Of a stretch of 64,000 nt of DNA, positions 1 through 10,922 are shown in pieces. Origin of the DNA: Fasciola hepatica (taxonomy: Eukaryota; Platyhelminthes; Trematoda; Plagiorchiida; Fasciolidae); NCBI GenBank assembly GCA_948099385.1, contig CANUEZ040000062.1, positions 5,635,501 through 5,699,500 of the forward strand, written 5' to 3'. The position numbers were made by a program, and so were the translations under genes. The first letter of the stretch is position 1. The number at the start of each line of letters is the position of its first letter. The notes beneath the pieces were generated by a model. That model was not told where the DNA came from, did no database searches, and worked only from the letters and a program-made list of their open reading frames with translations.

Positions 1-530
1 TTGCGTTTGCATTCCCCATAAATACACGGGCCAAAAAAGCGTCCTGAAGCAGACAGTAAAAAAACGTGGAGCAATCCAGAGATCTTGTTTGGAACATTTG
101 TTGTAACGTTTCAAAATCACAAAGCACCCATGAGTTTATCAAGGACCGTCCGTCAAATCGATTTGGGAACAGCGAAGGCAATTAGGCTGGTAAACACATC
201 ACGTCATTCACACAATCTATATTTAAAATCACTTCAACTATCCTAGCGATGACCCGATAATGATAGCTGAATCCAATGATCTTTCAGTGATCACAATAAG
301 TAGTTAATCCGTGTTCATAGGATATTTCCCGATCACAAACAGTACACTACCAGGTACTTTGTAAATCGTACAACACTGATTAATCAATCTCATGACAATG
401 CATTTTTTTGACGCTCTGTGGATGTTTAAGCCCCAGAGCACCTGTCCAATGATTGTTTGATAGGAACTAAAACGAAATGCGTCATGGGTGCTGGACCAAG
501 AATCGCGAAAGAAAACGTAGAATAACTGAC
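1..530. other. Intron of AGGF1-like gene, no gene seen
   Basis: This stretch lies downstream, on the minus strand, of the last visible FHA exon. A donor site (GTCAGT) directly follows that exon at 530. I looked for the expected next exon (a charged segment ahead of a G-patch) and found none before the window edge. Confidence 0.5.
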
Positions 531-765
531 CTGTGAGGAAGATGGAAGTTCCGTCAAGAGCATCTTCCGATTGCTCAGGATTTGTATTTTTATTATCTGC
601 TCCTGCGGAAACAGATACAATCGGAACTTCAGCCGCCTGCATTGCGATTCGAACTGTTTCCGGATCACACTGGCCACAACATTCGTGTCCTTCATGGATA
701 TGCACGAGTAGACGGGATGATCCCACCCGGATTACATCACCGTGATGCAAAAGTATTTGCGCTCG
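531..765 (-). CDS. AGGF1: AGGF1-like gene, exon with end of FHA domain
   Basis: This exon encodes the last beta strands of the forkhead-associated (FHA) domain and the linker after it. The run HHGDVIRVGSS, then LLVHIHEG, then a CxxCxxCDPE-type Cys cluster (ECCGQCDPETVR) follows the same order as vertebrate AGGF1 (HGD..., HIHPG, CDGCEP). An acceptor (ATATTAG) precedes 765 and a donor (CACAG/GTCAGT) follows 531, so the exon is 235 nt, starts in phase 0 and ends in phase 1. The phase-0 start matches the phase-0 end of the exon at 7094-7195. The tail from about residue 35 is Ser/Asn/Glu-rich linker. AGGF1 homologues are nuclear and splicing-associated; that role is known for the family and is not shown here. 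Confidence 0.85.
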
Positions 766-865
766 CTAATATTCCAGAAACAAGGATTAAATGTAACAGA
801 ATCAGGTATATTTGAAATTGAAAATCAAGATCGGTTGGGCACAAAATATTTAGTTTCCAGAGCGA

Positions 866-1130
866 GTTTTCAACCGAGTTCGCCACGGGGAGCGGTGTGC
901 GTCAGGGTTGCTCCCTACCATCCTTTCCAATGTTTTCAACTGAAATAGTTCTGGAAATAATCCTATCCTCGTGCCAGAGTAGCGTCATCGATCTTCTTTT
1001 AGGCAGTAAGCGTTTTGGTTTACAATACGCGAAATATGTTCCTTTAGGTGAAACCATGACGTTGATGTGAAACATCAAAACGCTACCTTTATACATCCTT
1101 ACAACGATTGCCTTCCTCCATACCCGCATT
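866..1130 (+). pseudogene. Reverse transcriptase fragment of a non-LTR element
   Basis: The plus-strand translation contains SGVRQGCSLP followed by VIEIVLEII-like residues. This is the conserved RT block just before the YADD motif in the endonuclease-RT elements seen elsewhere in this window (compare 35820-35960). The YADD box itself is not intact (LQYAKYVPL) and stops follow. It is a short dead fragment in the AGGF1 intron. Confidence 0.55.
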
Positions 1131-1379
1131 GTGTCAGTGAAAACCTTGAACCTTTCCTGACTTCGGAAACATTCAAAATTCTAACACCTCGTCTTTTGCT
1201 AGTTTAGACGACCTCCCCCTGAAGTTCTTAGGTATGGGGCTGTACAGTTTGCGAAGCCCATGGCAAACTTGTTGAATGATGCCCTGTTTAACGACACAAA
1301 CCTTGATTTTTAGCAATCAGTCATCATTGTTCCAATTTCTGAAGGCTCCAAACACACCTGACACAGAAAAACATTTTAC

Positions 1380-2480
1380 CGACAATTCCTACATCAACTA
1401 CACCAAACATCGTTGAGGCCATACTTAGGCGTCTCCAAAGCCACTTGAATGTGTCACCCAATACTTGTCAGACCCAAAAGATCCCGTCTTGATGCTATAG
1501 TTTCCCTATTCCACTTCACTATCAAATCCTTCATTAGATCCACCTGATTTGTCCGCTGAGTATTCCTTGATTAATCTTCAACCTTTGATCCAGTAAAGCT
1601 TGAGGCTTTCAAATGTCCCTCACAAATTTGTACCTAGAACTTTCACAATTTAAACAAGAGAGCGCAGAGAACGAACGCCGGTCAAAAATATAACAAATTC
1701 CTAGTCAAAAATTCTGGAGTAAGCCAGGATACTGCTGTCCGATTTCTTATAATTTTTTCATAATAGTGATCTACCAGCAACCTCCACGTCTGAAGAATTC
1801 AGATATACTGACAAATTCGTTTTTATTGAGCCATTTACGTTCCCTCAGACTTTAGGAATTTCGGTGAAAACTAAGATGAAATAAAACATGTTTCATTCAA
1901 TCTGATTTAAAACGGTATCACTCCAAGTGTCTTGAATGTGTTTCTCACAGTCCCCACTCACCTTCACAACATATTCTGTTTCCGTTAATTCCAAATACAT
2001 ATTTAGACTGAGTTCTATCAAGTATTTGGGAGCTAACTTTGGTGATAATCTACAACGGACAACTCACATTGAAAACCGCGACGTTCATCCACTCAAATAC
2101 AAAAACTCAGATAGTTTCAGACAACGCAGTCAGTCATTTCTAAATTCATGTGGTAATGTCCTGTCTACCCATCCCGCTTTACTTTCTCCCTGAAACTCTT
2201 CCCGGTCTTCTGAAATAGGAGCTTGAGGTTCAACACCACGGTTCGGCACTTATAAGCCCCGTTTCATCTATCCATACTGAATCTTCCAAGATATTCCACG
2301 ACCCGGTACACAAAGACTTGTCCTTTTTTGGTTTTCATTCGTCCACCCGTTCATCATTCCGGCACCTTTCCTCTAGAATAAATCTGTACACAAACTCCCT
2401 CATACCTTACCTGGCTTGGGTATGACCAATGGGGAAGAGGTGGAAGCTCAGTTACTTAGAAAACTTTAACATTATCCCAT
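1380..2480 (+). mobile_element. Decayed jockey/CR1-like 3' fragment
   Basis: Scattered plus-strand pieces resemble the C-terminal half of the element at 15545-18440. A YLG-type motif occurs (SSIKYLGANFGDNL near 2010), and near 2350-2410 there is a segment like the C-terminal block that ends FLARTRAYRS in the better copy (here SSRINLYTNSLIPYL). Stops and frame changes are frequent. The boundaries are approximate. Confidence 0.4.
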
Positions 2481-2868
2481 TCATCATTTACTCTCTCACT
2501 TATTGACACATACTCCAGTTAAACTTGCCTTTTATATGTTTCCTTTAGTAATTTCCCACTTGTGACAAATAGGATAATCTTGTGTGCGTATATGTGTACG
2601 GAATAAAATATCGGCAAACTGCTTACATATGTCCTCCAGACGAATAAAAATCAGCTAACGGCATTTGATATGCCTACAACAGCCACTGAGGGCTAGCAAC
2701 GCAACCGCTGCCTGCGCGTTTGTCATCACACATTTTCTGCCTATAAAATACAGTATCTTGAACGCTACAAGTTCGCGTGTATTCCGACATCAGTTCGAGC
2801 AATTCAGTCACTACGTCCCGGTGAGTTGCAAGCTTTTCCAAACAACAGCGTAGCATTGCGTGTGCTAC

Positions 2869-3293
2869 TGTAACGGGGAATGCTGGGGCAAGAGAACGGC
2901 ATGAATATCAAGGCGAACGAACGAACCAAACGAGGGCCACAGACAGAAGAACAGGCGGCGAACATATCAGAGGCGTCCTGAAGTAGGTAAAAGGAGGCAT
3001 ACGGACTGCCAGAGGAAGCAGTGGGATCTCCGGCAACCAGCAAGATAGCCCAGGTGAGGGGCTGCCGATCGAGCCTTCAAATGAGACAATCGGACCAACC
3101 GAACGGAAATGACGCCCAAGAGAAGCAAGCCATCGGCCACGGGCAACTGGCCAGTACGCAGCCGAAGCGCTCAAGCAATCTTGGTGCCGCGCAGTCAGGA
3201 AAGGGCTTATATAAACGATTGTGTTTTTCACGACTTGACTTGTTTGGCCGGTGAAATACAAGTATCCTACCGTGTGTTGTCGTCCTTGTTACA
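2869..3293. mobile_element. Probable solo LTR
   Basis: The segment begins TGTAAC and ends GTTACA, a perfect 6-bp terminal inverted repeat of the TG...CA type expected of LTRs. It carries a TATATAAA box at 3208-3215. It is flanked by CTAC (2865-2868) and CTGC (3294-3297), a possible 4-bp target duplication with one mismatch. Removing it brings a short sequence ending GTGTGCTAC next to RT coding sequence that resumes at TTCAAAG. No second LTR or internal region is present. The type, Gypsy or BEL, cannot be decided. Confidence 0.45.
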
Positions 3294-3890
3294 CTGCGTT
3301 CAAAGAGCAAAATGCTGCTGCTGGACTGAGTTGGCCCTCAACCAAATTTTGTCCTGGCAGGCGAAGTGTTCGCTGAGGTAGGTCAGTTTTGCTATCTAGG
3401 TAGCCGCACCACACCAAGTGATCGGATATCGGAAAAAGCATCGCTGAGTATTCAGAAGGCGCGTTTGGCTTTTGCCCACTTCAGTCATCTATGGTGCCGG
3501 CGCGACATCTGAGGGTAGAGTGTACACTGGTAATCAGATACGGCTCAGAAACATGATCGCTACTAGTGGAAGGTACGCGAAAACTTAGTGTGTGAGCATC
3601 GATGTCCTCACAGTATAGCTAGACTATGATGAGAACACCGCATCACCAATGCTGAGGTGAGGCGTAAGGTGTTGGGAACCAGAGGTCAGTCACTGGAAAA
3701 GGTAGTTAAACGGCTGGGATATGTGTTGCGCATGTCCACAGAGAGATTTATTCGTTCTAAATTGTTCTCTGAGGCAGGTAGCGGTTGGAAGGTGTGTTGA
3801 GGCGGTCAGTTCATGACAATGCAGAAAGGTATGAAAACTTTGGCCATTGGAATTGGCCGAGTAGGACGTGTTACACTTCTCGGCTGATAT
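3294..3890 (+). pseudogene. C-terminal RT fragment of an endonuclease-RT element
   Basis: Pieces in different frames read GQFCYLGSRTT, then an SIQKARLAFAHFSHLW block, NAEVRRKVLGTRG, LGYVLRMSTERFI, KLFSEAGSGW and a degraded FMTMQKGMK. These are the post-palm and C-terminal motifs of the same superfamily as the copy at 35391-36878. Stops and frameshifts show it is dead. A homologous fragment sits on the minus strand at 27340-27840. Confidence 0.65.
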
Positions 3891-3899
3891 TCATGAGAC

Positions 3900-5235
3900 A
3901 TGCTCACTGAATTACTGAATACATTAGGCGATATACGTCGGTGCCGCTGTCAGTGACATATACATTCGAGTCCTTTCTTCCGCCGAATAAATTTTATTTA
4001 TACCTTTCATTTCTGCTCTTTTCACTCTGAGTTTCCATTTATTTTGGCCTCTAATCCACATTGCTGCGTGGAGAGTCTGTCAGCCATCGTAGTATGGATA
4101 TACGGTAAACGGTCTTACCGTTCACGATACGCCGCTTTGTCTCGCCATTTCGTGGGAGAAACATTCGAAGATGGTAGTTAGATTCCACCTCAGTCGCAGT
4201 AGCATCGAATAGATCTTGTTTCCACAATAAGTGCCCGAACTACATCACGCAAAACTTCAATCTGTAATCGAAGCCTCCCTCGGTTTCAAGGGTGCGTCCA
4301 ACTCCGACAATGTTATTCTATTCCACCCTTCGCAGGAGTATGCGTTAGAAGTCCCTTTTCTGGTCCAATAAGGGTATACGGTGAACTATCTAGTTCATTC
4401 GAACCGAACTTTATCTCAAACCTCTTAAATTCAAGGTTGACGGTATAACTGACAATGCCCCTCGAAGGGTTTTAAGATCTCAGTTTATTATGATCAAGTG
4501 TAGCGAACTCGATGACTTACAGACAATATCGTTTGTGTTGGAACACCGATTATGCATTGCGAGCATCTGAGAGACTCACGTGTGCTGTGAATCTATTTGG
4601 AAGGGGTTCGCACATTCAAAGCGCCAAGTGTTGTTGCAAGAAAGGACGTTGATACATGGGAATGAACTTGAGGATTGGGGGAAGTAAGGGCCTATCGTCA
4701 TCCTGGAAACAGCCCAAGAGATTTTATCGCCAGTTGCTGGAAGAGAGGCTGTCCAGGACGGGTTTTGGTTTCAATACATGGCTTGGGAAATGGCAACAGC
4801 GGAACGGGGCGTGGCGTGCGGATCATAACAATTTGTATGGAATGCTATTAAAACCACCCTGATTCACTTTGTTTTTCAGCGATTATTTCCGAACCGAAAC
4901 ACTTAAAAGGATCAAATTTGGCATGCTGATGTGCCAACCCATTGCTACGTCAAATATGATTTGAAGAATGAAGCAGATAAATCGATTTATCTGAGAAAAG
5001 ATGCTTGAGAGGGTGCGAAATGATATTGGACCCGCCTCTGAAAGGATGACAAAGACATCAAGCTGGCTTGCAAACGCAATGACCTAGGCTGGTAGTGACT
5101 CATTTTTTGGTAATCAGGAATATGTTACTGAACAGTGTTCATGTCACTCGTAATTAGTGAACAAGGTTTACTCGATCTATATGTTCTGATTAGAAGTAGA
5201 GATCTCTCACTTATCAAAACCAAGGAATCGCGCGA
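3900..5235. other. No recognisable gene
   Basis: This AT-rich stretch lies inside the AGGF1-like intron. Short ORFs here (for example 4656-4862) show no motif I recognise, and no simple repeat stands out. Confidence 0.4.
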
Positions 5236-6860
5236 GGTTCAACGCTGTCTGATCTGGGACTAGAAAAAATACACGCACATAAATACTCGGAGATAAGCAC
5301 ACGATAGACTTCTAAAGAAATTTCTGGATCGACAATAGTTATTCACAACTTTTTCAAGGATCCCAATCACTATGTGGCTAAAACGTGGAATTCGAAGAAA
5401 AATAACCGAACAGGCCGCGAGAAAACTCCTGCACAGTGCCTCGAACCAACTTACGAGTGCACCGAAGCTAAGGAAGTCCTTGCAACTAAATGCGAGCGTT
5501 CAGCGTGTACAACAAATTCGATAGCCTGCACCACTTTTGCAGCACAGAAAAACGAGATCAGTGCCTTGGATGACTGATTTTCATCTTCGAAATCGAGAGG
5601 AATGCGTCAAAAGCCACATCACTCAGAATGATCAATGGAATAATGTGATGCTTAGCGATGGGAAAAACATTAAATTTAGACGGTCCTGATGGAATCCTGT
5701 AACACTGGCACGATTTCAGGAAAGGCAAGTTGGAACTCAGTCGCTGGGCCTTCGGTGGTGGCTTTGTGATAGTCTAGGGTGTAGTTTTTAAAGACGGAAA
5801 ATCTCACCTAGCAGTTCTAGAAATCCAGCAGACTTCTGCCCCTCACATCAGAACACTGAATGCACTTATTCTCCAAATTATTCCGGAAAATTGACTGAGA
5901 CCATCATCATCATCGTACAGTGTTAAAAAGTAGGGCAAGCCCCATTGACCACTGCCTTTCTCACCATGTTGCACGCTGAATTAGAAAGTATGAAGATACA
6001 AGATGGATATGGAGTGGGCCTACAGGAATGGGAAAAGGAAAGAATGCCCTGATAGCCAACAAACGGAATACACACTCTAACTGTACAAACGCACATCGAT
6101 CAGTTATTCTGATTCGACAGAAAGTGACAACACGATCGCCACTGTTCACGGTTTTCTGCTATATGCTTGTGTCTCCGGTCAACTGGTAGATGGAACTTTT
6201 GGACTCCAACCACGAAGACCTGAGACACCTACTTTTCCTGAGTTCCCTGTACATTTTCTCATTCCTCGCTGCCACGTCATCTGTTGACCTCTACGTGGTT
6301 TCTTCCACTCCTGAGGAGGAACGGAAAACAGGGCACGGTAAGCTAGACGTGTGTTTCCCATACGTAACACATGCCCCAACCAACGAAGTTTACTAAGCTG
6401 GATACGCTGTGACAGAACGTTCTCTGAATTAATACCCAATACTCGCTTTCTGACTTCAGTATTACTCACTCGGCTGAGACCTATTATCTTTCAACATGAC
6501 AACTTGACCATTTATACGGTCGACCCAACCAGAACGTGGTTATTGTACCGGAACATTAAGACCGTGGACTGACCCGCTCACAGTTGAAACGTGAATCCAA
6601 TCAAAAATGTCTGGAGTCTGTTACCGAGGCGAGCTTATGCTGATGGAAGAGTCTTCTGCACTTTTCTCGAGTTGACTTCGACTATTCTCGATGAATGGGG
6701 CAGCACAGAACTTGAGATCAGCTGCAATATGAATGGAAGCATGCCCGGACGTTATGTTCCAGTCATTAACAATTAGGATCACTGTGTTTCGTAGCCAGCA
6801 TGTTGTTTGTGCTTTTTGTCTAGGAGTGGGCTTAACAGCATTTGGCATTTCCCCGGAATA
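5236..6860 (+). pseudogene. Tc3-like (Tc1/mariner) transposase pseudogene, interrupted
   Basis: The N-terminal helix-turn-helix region is visible from 5236 (TLSDLGLEKI, then STIVIHNFFKDPNHY, then KITEQAARKLL), a pattern typical of Tc3-like transposases. The catalytic half follows: MLSDGKN (first Asp region), LDGPDG, YWHDLRK-like WHDFRKGK, GGGFVIV and KDGKSHLAVL. The sequence breaks at 5898, where an RTE fragment is inserted, and resumes at about 6482 with FQHDNLTIYT (second Asp). It then continues with NPIKNVW, where the catalytic Glu of the usual PIENVW is Lys, and GSMPGRYVPVIN. Several stops and frame changes are present, so it is inactive. Terminal inverted repeats were not found. Confidence 0.75.
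5892..6481 (-). mobile_element. 5'-truncated RTE-like retrotransposon nested in transposase
   Basis: The minus-strand ORF 6469-6179 reads EVRKRVLGINSENVLSQR, LRWLGHVLRM, GQQMTWQRGMRK and GLRGWSPK. These are the C-terminal motifs of the family seen complete at 35391-36878. The 3' UTR and a (GAT)n tail lie at 5900-6010. The insertion is flanked by CTGAGACC at about 5894-5901 and 6474-6481, a likely target site duplication. It splits the Tc3-like transposase ORF. Confidence 0.75.
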
Positions 6861-7093
6861 AATCTATTTATTTGTTTCATGCTTCAAATCCGTGCGCAAA
6901 TGTGATATGGCAGTAGATTTACACATCGCGCCAAATTTGGTCCCTCTGAGCGGTTTGGTTCAAAAATAATCGCAGAAAAAAAAACGGGTTCAATCGCATT
7001 TCGTGCACTAAACGGGGATTTTAACGGTCAATTCACTAAAGACATCGTCAGGCACGCATAGAACAGGTTCATATAAAATTTCCAATAATCTAC

Positions 7094-7195
7094 CTGAGCC
7101 AGTATATGTCCATTTAAAAACGTTCCCGATTCGGAATCTCGATCCAATAGTGCGTATCTCCGGTCCTCTTCGTCGTAGACAATTTCACAGTGTAT
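7094..7195 (-). CDS. AGGF1: AGGF1-like gene, central FHA exon
   Basis: This 102-nt exon (34 codons, phase 0 at both ends) is bounded by an acceptor (GGTTTCAG) and a donor (CAG/GTAGAT). It encodes IHCEIVYDEED, ALLDRDSESGTFLNG and HILAQ. This is the middle of an FHA fold: the His of the SxxH region, the EIxYD strand, and the S-x-GTFLNG loop that holds the conserved Asn/Gly. It fits exactly between the phase-0 end of 10413-10651 and the phase-0 start of 531-765. It was missed as an ORF because it is short and its frame is closed outside the splice sites. Confidence 0.85.
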
Positions 7196-7651
7196 CTGAA
7201 ACCATGGTTGTTAAAGTGAATTGACAACATCATCATAACAACAAGCACCAATATTATCAGTGTTACTTTCACTAACGACCTATCAACGCAATCGCAAATT
7301 TCAGGAGATTCCCAGCACAAAGGTGCCTGACGCAACATCCATATCGAACGTATCTTAGGGGAAGAAAAATCTTAGCTACCTAGGAAACTAGTGGTGGGAA
7401 ATCTTGCTGACAGTGAAAAAAACTAACGACTAGAAAAGAAGAGAGGAAGCGATGAACCAAACGATACTCTCGATCCAGTGAGACAGAGCCACAGAAGACT
7501 AACCTGAACAGTCTGGTATTCCGTCAAAAGGAAAGGCGAACTTGAAAATGACACAAACGAGCCAAATACTTGAAGCGGAAGTTTTAGTTCTGAATGAGAA
7601 ACAAGCCAAACATTGGGGCAATTCGAACAACGGAATGTCTTTTTGTTATCT

Positions 7652-7668
7652 CATTCTTATGCATGAGT
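7652..7668 (-). repeat. Copy of ACTCATGC-loop-GCATG hairpin motif
   Basis: On the minus strand this reads ACTCATGCATAAGAATG, followed by ATAACAAAAAGA. It is a diverged copy of the motif also found at 13115, 13695, 14979, 21406 (minus) and 26406. Confidence 0.5.
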
Positions 7669-7789
7669 GCATGTGTACGAACCAGACGATGAAGCCTAGC
7701 AAACTCAGCTGACACAGCGCAGTCGGTACCAAAGCATGTAGGTTCCAATCTTACTAAGGATGACGGCCCGTAATATTTCAACACTTGCC

Positions 7790-7791
<2 letters not shown>

Positions 7792-7871
<80 letters not shown>
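7792..7871. repeat. (TA)n microsatellite
   Basis: About 40 TA units without interruption. They are followed by a flank containing the perfect palindrome GCCTGATATCAGGC and GTGCCAAACAA. The flank is shared in near-identical form with the tract at 34645-34767. Confidence 0.95.
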
Positions 7872-7874
<3 letters not shown>

Positions 7875-7934
7875 TTCACAAACGCCTGATATCAGGCTGT
7901 GCCAAACAAAAAAGTAAAACGAGGAAAAAAAGGG

Positions 7935-8175
7935 TATGTGGTGTGAGATTTCATGGAGAAGAGACAGTATCGGTTCGTCACCTTGCTCTGACGCCAAATA
8001 AAGGTGCTCAACAGTCAAACGACACTCCACATTCCGAAATTACACCAGACCAACAATTACCCACGGAAATATTTAACCACTTGCCGGAATCTACCCCCCC
8101 CCCCTCAGATGTTACACCGGATTCCATAGAGATTTTGATACAGCAGAGTCCAACCATACTCATGGAGAAATAGAG
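7935..8175 (+). pseudogene. Gypsy integrase C-terminal tail fragment
   Basis: The translation GEETVSVRHLAL followed by a Pro/Ser-rich acidic tail closely matches the end of the integrase at 42290-43006 (KETVSIRHLAL plus a Pro/Ser-rich tail). Upstream the sequence is replaced by the (TA)n flank. It appears to be the remnant of a second copy of that Gypsy family. Confidence 0.65.
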
Positions 8176-8389
8176 AAGTGTAATTCTGTGTGCACCCACA
8201 TCATCCTCTATACTCGACCACTTTTGCTTGCAACTTTTTGCACACCCCCACATGTACCGAATTTTTACAATGGGCCACTTTTAACATCCATTAGAATCTT
8301 TCACTTACAACACGCTTTATCCAAACTCAGTCTATCTTTGGTGGGTGCGAATGCTATGAACTAGAACTTTGATCGATCTGTCAGTCCTT

Positions 8390-8525
8390 GTATTGCTCGT
8401 CATTGTATGTACCATACGCACTCACATCTCCAATTGTAGCACCATGCTCCATTTATCGGCCGATTAAAGCCTCCGATTCGGCCTACTACTTTTATACTCA
8501 AAGCATCTGACTGATCTTTGATTCA

Positions 8526-8530
<5 letters not shown>
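8390..8530 (+). mobile_element. Gypsy LTR remnant
   Basis: The segment contains TCGGCCGATTAAAGCCTCC, matching TCGGTTGATTAAAGCCTAT inside the 5' LTR at 39384-39553. It lies downstream of the integrase tail fragment, at the place expected for a 3' LTR. The ends are not defined and the (CA)n tract follows immediately. Confidence 0.45.

Positions 8531-8573
<43 letters not shown>
8527..8573. repeat. (CA)n microsatellite
   Basis: About 23 uninterrupted CA units, directly after the LTR remnant. Confidence 0.95.
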
Positions 8574-8575
<2 letters not shown>

Positions 8576-9129
8576 CTATCCCAGCTAATGTCTCCGAAGC
8601 CACTACACGTGTGAAACAATCTCAGGTGTACCCGATCTTAAAGTACAAATAAATGTTGTTGTACAACCCAATGAAATGCATTATTTTCATGCAAGAGGAA
8701 ACAATATAAATTATAACTTTGCATGAGAGAATCCACCCCATTTTGCATAAACTCGACTTTTCAAGTGCCGAATGGGAAAACAGATATACATCTGAGACTT
8801 ACTGTACTGTTTATCAGCACTAACTGGTATTCTGATTTCCAAATTCACACGATTCTTGAAAAAAAACCTGGTCCTGTGTGAGAACAGGGGCACTGAAGTT
8901 TGCTCAGAGGAACAGCGTCCGATTTAGAACTGGCAAACGAAAACATGCTTGCTTCTGAGTGAAGACCCAAATAAGTTCCATAATTTTCTAGACTGCCCGA
9001 ATGATCGCTTGAAAATGATCAGAGTGCATTATGTGCAGTCGGAAGTACAAAACGCTACTGAGGTCAGTCTTAAGACTAATCGCAATGTTATAACGGTAAA
9101 GGCAGTTGGGACGTATTACCGATATCCAC
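8574..9129. other. No recognisable gene
   Basis: This is intronic sequence relative to the AGGF1-like gene. No motif was recognised apart from possible upstream remains of the RT fragment that follows. Confidence 0.35.
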
Positions 9130-9335
9130 AAAAAAGATTCCTCTCATTTGCGTCCTTCTCCCGGGAAGGTAGTGGTTGGAAGATAAGCTGAGGTGGCCGG
9201 GTCATGACGTGGTGGACAGTTAGGAAAACCTTAGTCAGCAAAAAGTATGGGGCATCCAGAATGGGGGCCACGAGACAAGTCCACTGAGTGGTTGAAGACA
9301 CGGTCTAACGTTGCTATCTGCGACACATTTTAATC
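9130..9335 (+). pseudogene. 3' end fragment of an endonuclease-RT element
   Basis: The translation FASFSREGSGWKIS, then a GGRVMTWW box, then a WGPRDxS-like region matches the C-terminal block (LFSEAGSGWK, GGQxMTW, GWGPRD) of the elements at 21650-24600 and 31930-32160. There are in-frame stops and no upstream RT. Confidence 0.5.
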
Positions 9336-10162
9336 CAAATGTGAGTAAAGATCAAGAAAAACGTGGGTTGGGTACTAATAGGCTGTCTGAACCGAAACAG
9401 GAATTTATCGTAGGAGGCTCCATCTCCAAACCTCTAGCCAAGGGTCTTCTCGCAAAGTAGCGGGATAAAATTAGAGGATCGTGTCCGTTGCAGGTCGGTG
9501 GCCTGAGTGGTGGTTCACATACTATTCGGGTTTCCAATGCATTCCTATATTCAAGACGAGCCGGTGGTCGGTTGCACGGTTTATACACCTCTTCTGAGAA
9601 ACCTTGTTAGGTACATGAAACACGACAAAGGGCAACAGACATTTTGGTCGAGTTACACCCGCTACGTCGTAGTGCCGTTCACGGATTTATGTGGATTTGA
9701 GAAGGAGGAAGGTTGTCAGGCAGAAAAAACCGCACTTTCGAACACCGCTCCTGATCGTCGGCGACCGTTCGTTTAGTGGGTTCGGTAGCCAATTTATCCG
9801 CGACTAACAGCTACCAGACTGGAAGCCGTCCCGCTTCCCACGACCTGGGAATGCACCTGGTAGTTTACAGCTCTGGTCATAGATTTTCGCTTGCCAGCTC
9901 ATAATTTTCCTCTTTATTCGTTCTTTCATTCTGTAGTGACCGCGCAAGGTATTAAATGAAACCACAGCACATAAGAGCTGGGTTAATGAATGGTGCGAAT
10001 GAAATTGAAATCCTTAGCACAATTGAGAGAAATATATCAGTCCTGACCTGTGACGTATTAGAGGTCTGATATTTGTTCACAGAATGTACCATTGGTGCAA
10101 CGAGTCTCAGTCTTTTGTACGGGAAAATCCACTAGCATTTTTCACATCTAAAAGTCGGACGC
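9336..10162. other. Unrecognised, probably repetitive
   Basis: Plus-strand ORF 9507-9776 has no domain I recognise. The adjoining GGTCGGTGGCCTGAGTGG context looks like moderately GC-rich repeat DNA. No gene call is supported. Confidence 0.3.
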
Positions 10163-10232
10163 CGTGGGCCGGAATCGAGCCCGCGACACTCCGCTTACCG
10201 GCCAGGTGCTCTACCATTTAGTTACTTGCCCC
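10163..10232 (-). repeat. tRNA-Thr-derived sequence (SINE head or pseudogene)
   Basis: The minus strand holds an A-box region (ATGGTAGAGCACCTG), an anticodon-loop-like CCGGTAA (anticodon GGT, Thr) and a B box, GGCTCGATTCC. The order and spacing match a tRNA-Thr. The anticodon stem and the acceptor stem (5' GGGGCAA against a 3' side GGCCCAC) do not pair well, so a working tRNA is unlikely. It could be the head of a SINE. Confidence 0.55.
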
Positions 10233-10412
10233 ATTAGGTTAGTTGGAGGTAGACAAATCTCATTCATAACGAAAACAAATTCATAGTGTTTTGAAAAAGC
10301 TACATCAAAAACATGCCAGATCACTGTTGTAGTTATTCCCGGGGATACCACTCCCCTAAATTCGTAGGAACCATTGAAAGAAATGGACCAATGCCAATGG
10401 AAATAAACATAC

Positions 10413-10651
10413 CGGTTCCACCGCCGGGTCACCAGGAAAATGGATGGTTGGACACATGGCTGAACTGCTTCCAATAACAGCCAAACCTTTCGACGATTCT
10501 TCACTGGTAACGATGAACACAGTGCCGACAGGTGCGTGTTCCGAGGTCAGTAACATCAGACGGATAACCGGAGGATAAACCACCGGTTGCGCAGCGAGGG
10601 AAGTAGGCTGAGCCTGGATTTCAGTCTCTGTGGAAGATTCACTGCGACGGT
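10413..10651 (-). CDS. AGGF1: AGGF1-like gene, first FHA exon
   Basis: The exon runs from an acceptor (CTTACAG) to a strong donor (CCG/GTATGT). It begins with two bases of a split codon and ends in phase 0. It opens with an acidic/Ser/Thr stretch (RRSESSTETEIQ), then enters the FHA domain: YPPVIRLMLL, then GTVFIVTSEES, then LAVIGSSSAMCPTIHFPGD. In AGGF1 relatives the IG is followed by Arg (IGR), the phosphopeptide-contacting residue; here it is Ser. The exon joins in frame to 7094-7195. It would form the N-terminal half of a phosphothreonine-binding fold, but the missing Arg makes phosphopeptide binding uncertain. Confidence 0.85.
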
Positions 10652-10856
10652 CTGTAAGACGTTCAACATTAAAAGAATAAACACTTTCATATCATAGAGC
10701 ACAGGTGGATTGTTTAGTCGGTAAATTACGGTGCTTCTTGGTTATTTCATTTGAATAATTCTTACTGCCGAAATTACCAGATTTTGCTGTCCAACGAACG
10801 GGACGATGCAAGTCTCACCTTATTTGTGGAGGTACCCACTTCACGTTGGGTAATAT

Positions 10857-10922
<66 letters not shown>

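Noticed and set aside
7584..8030. Ile-Tyr-repeat ORFs over (TA)n tracts (also at 12376, 21021-21519, 34631, 48077)
   Set aside because: They are translations of TA microsatellites. Any frame of (TA)n is open, so length is not evidence of a gene.
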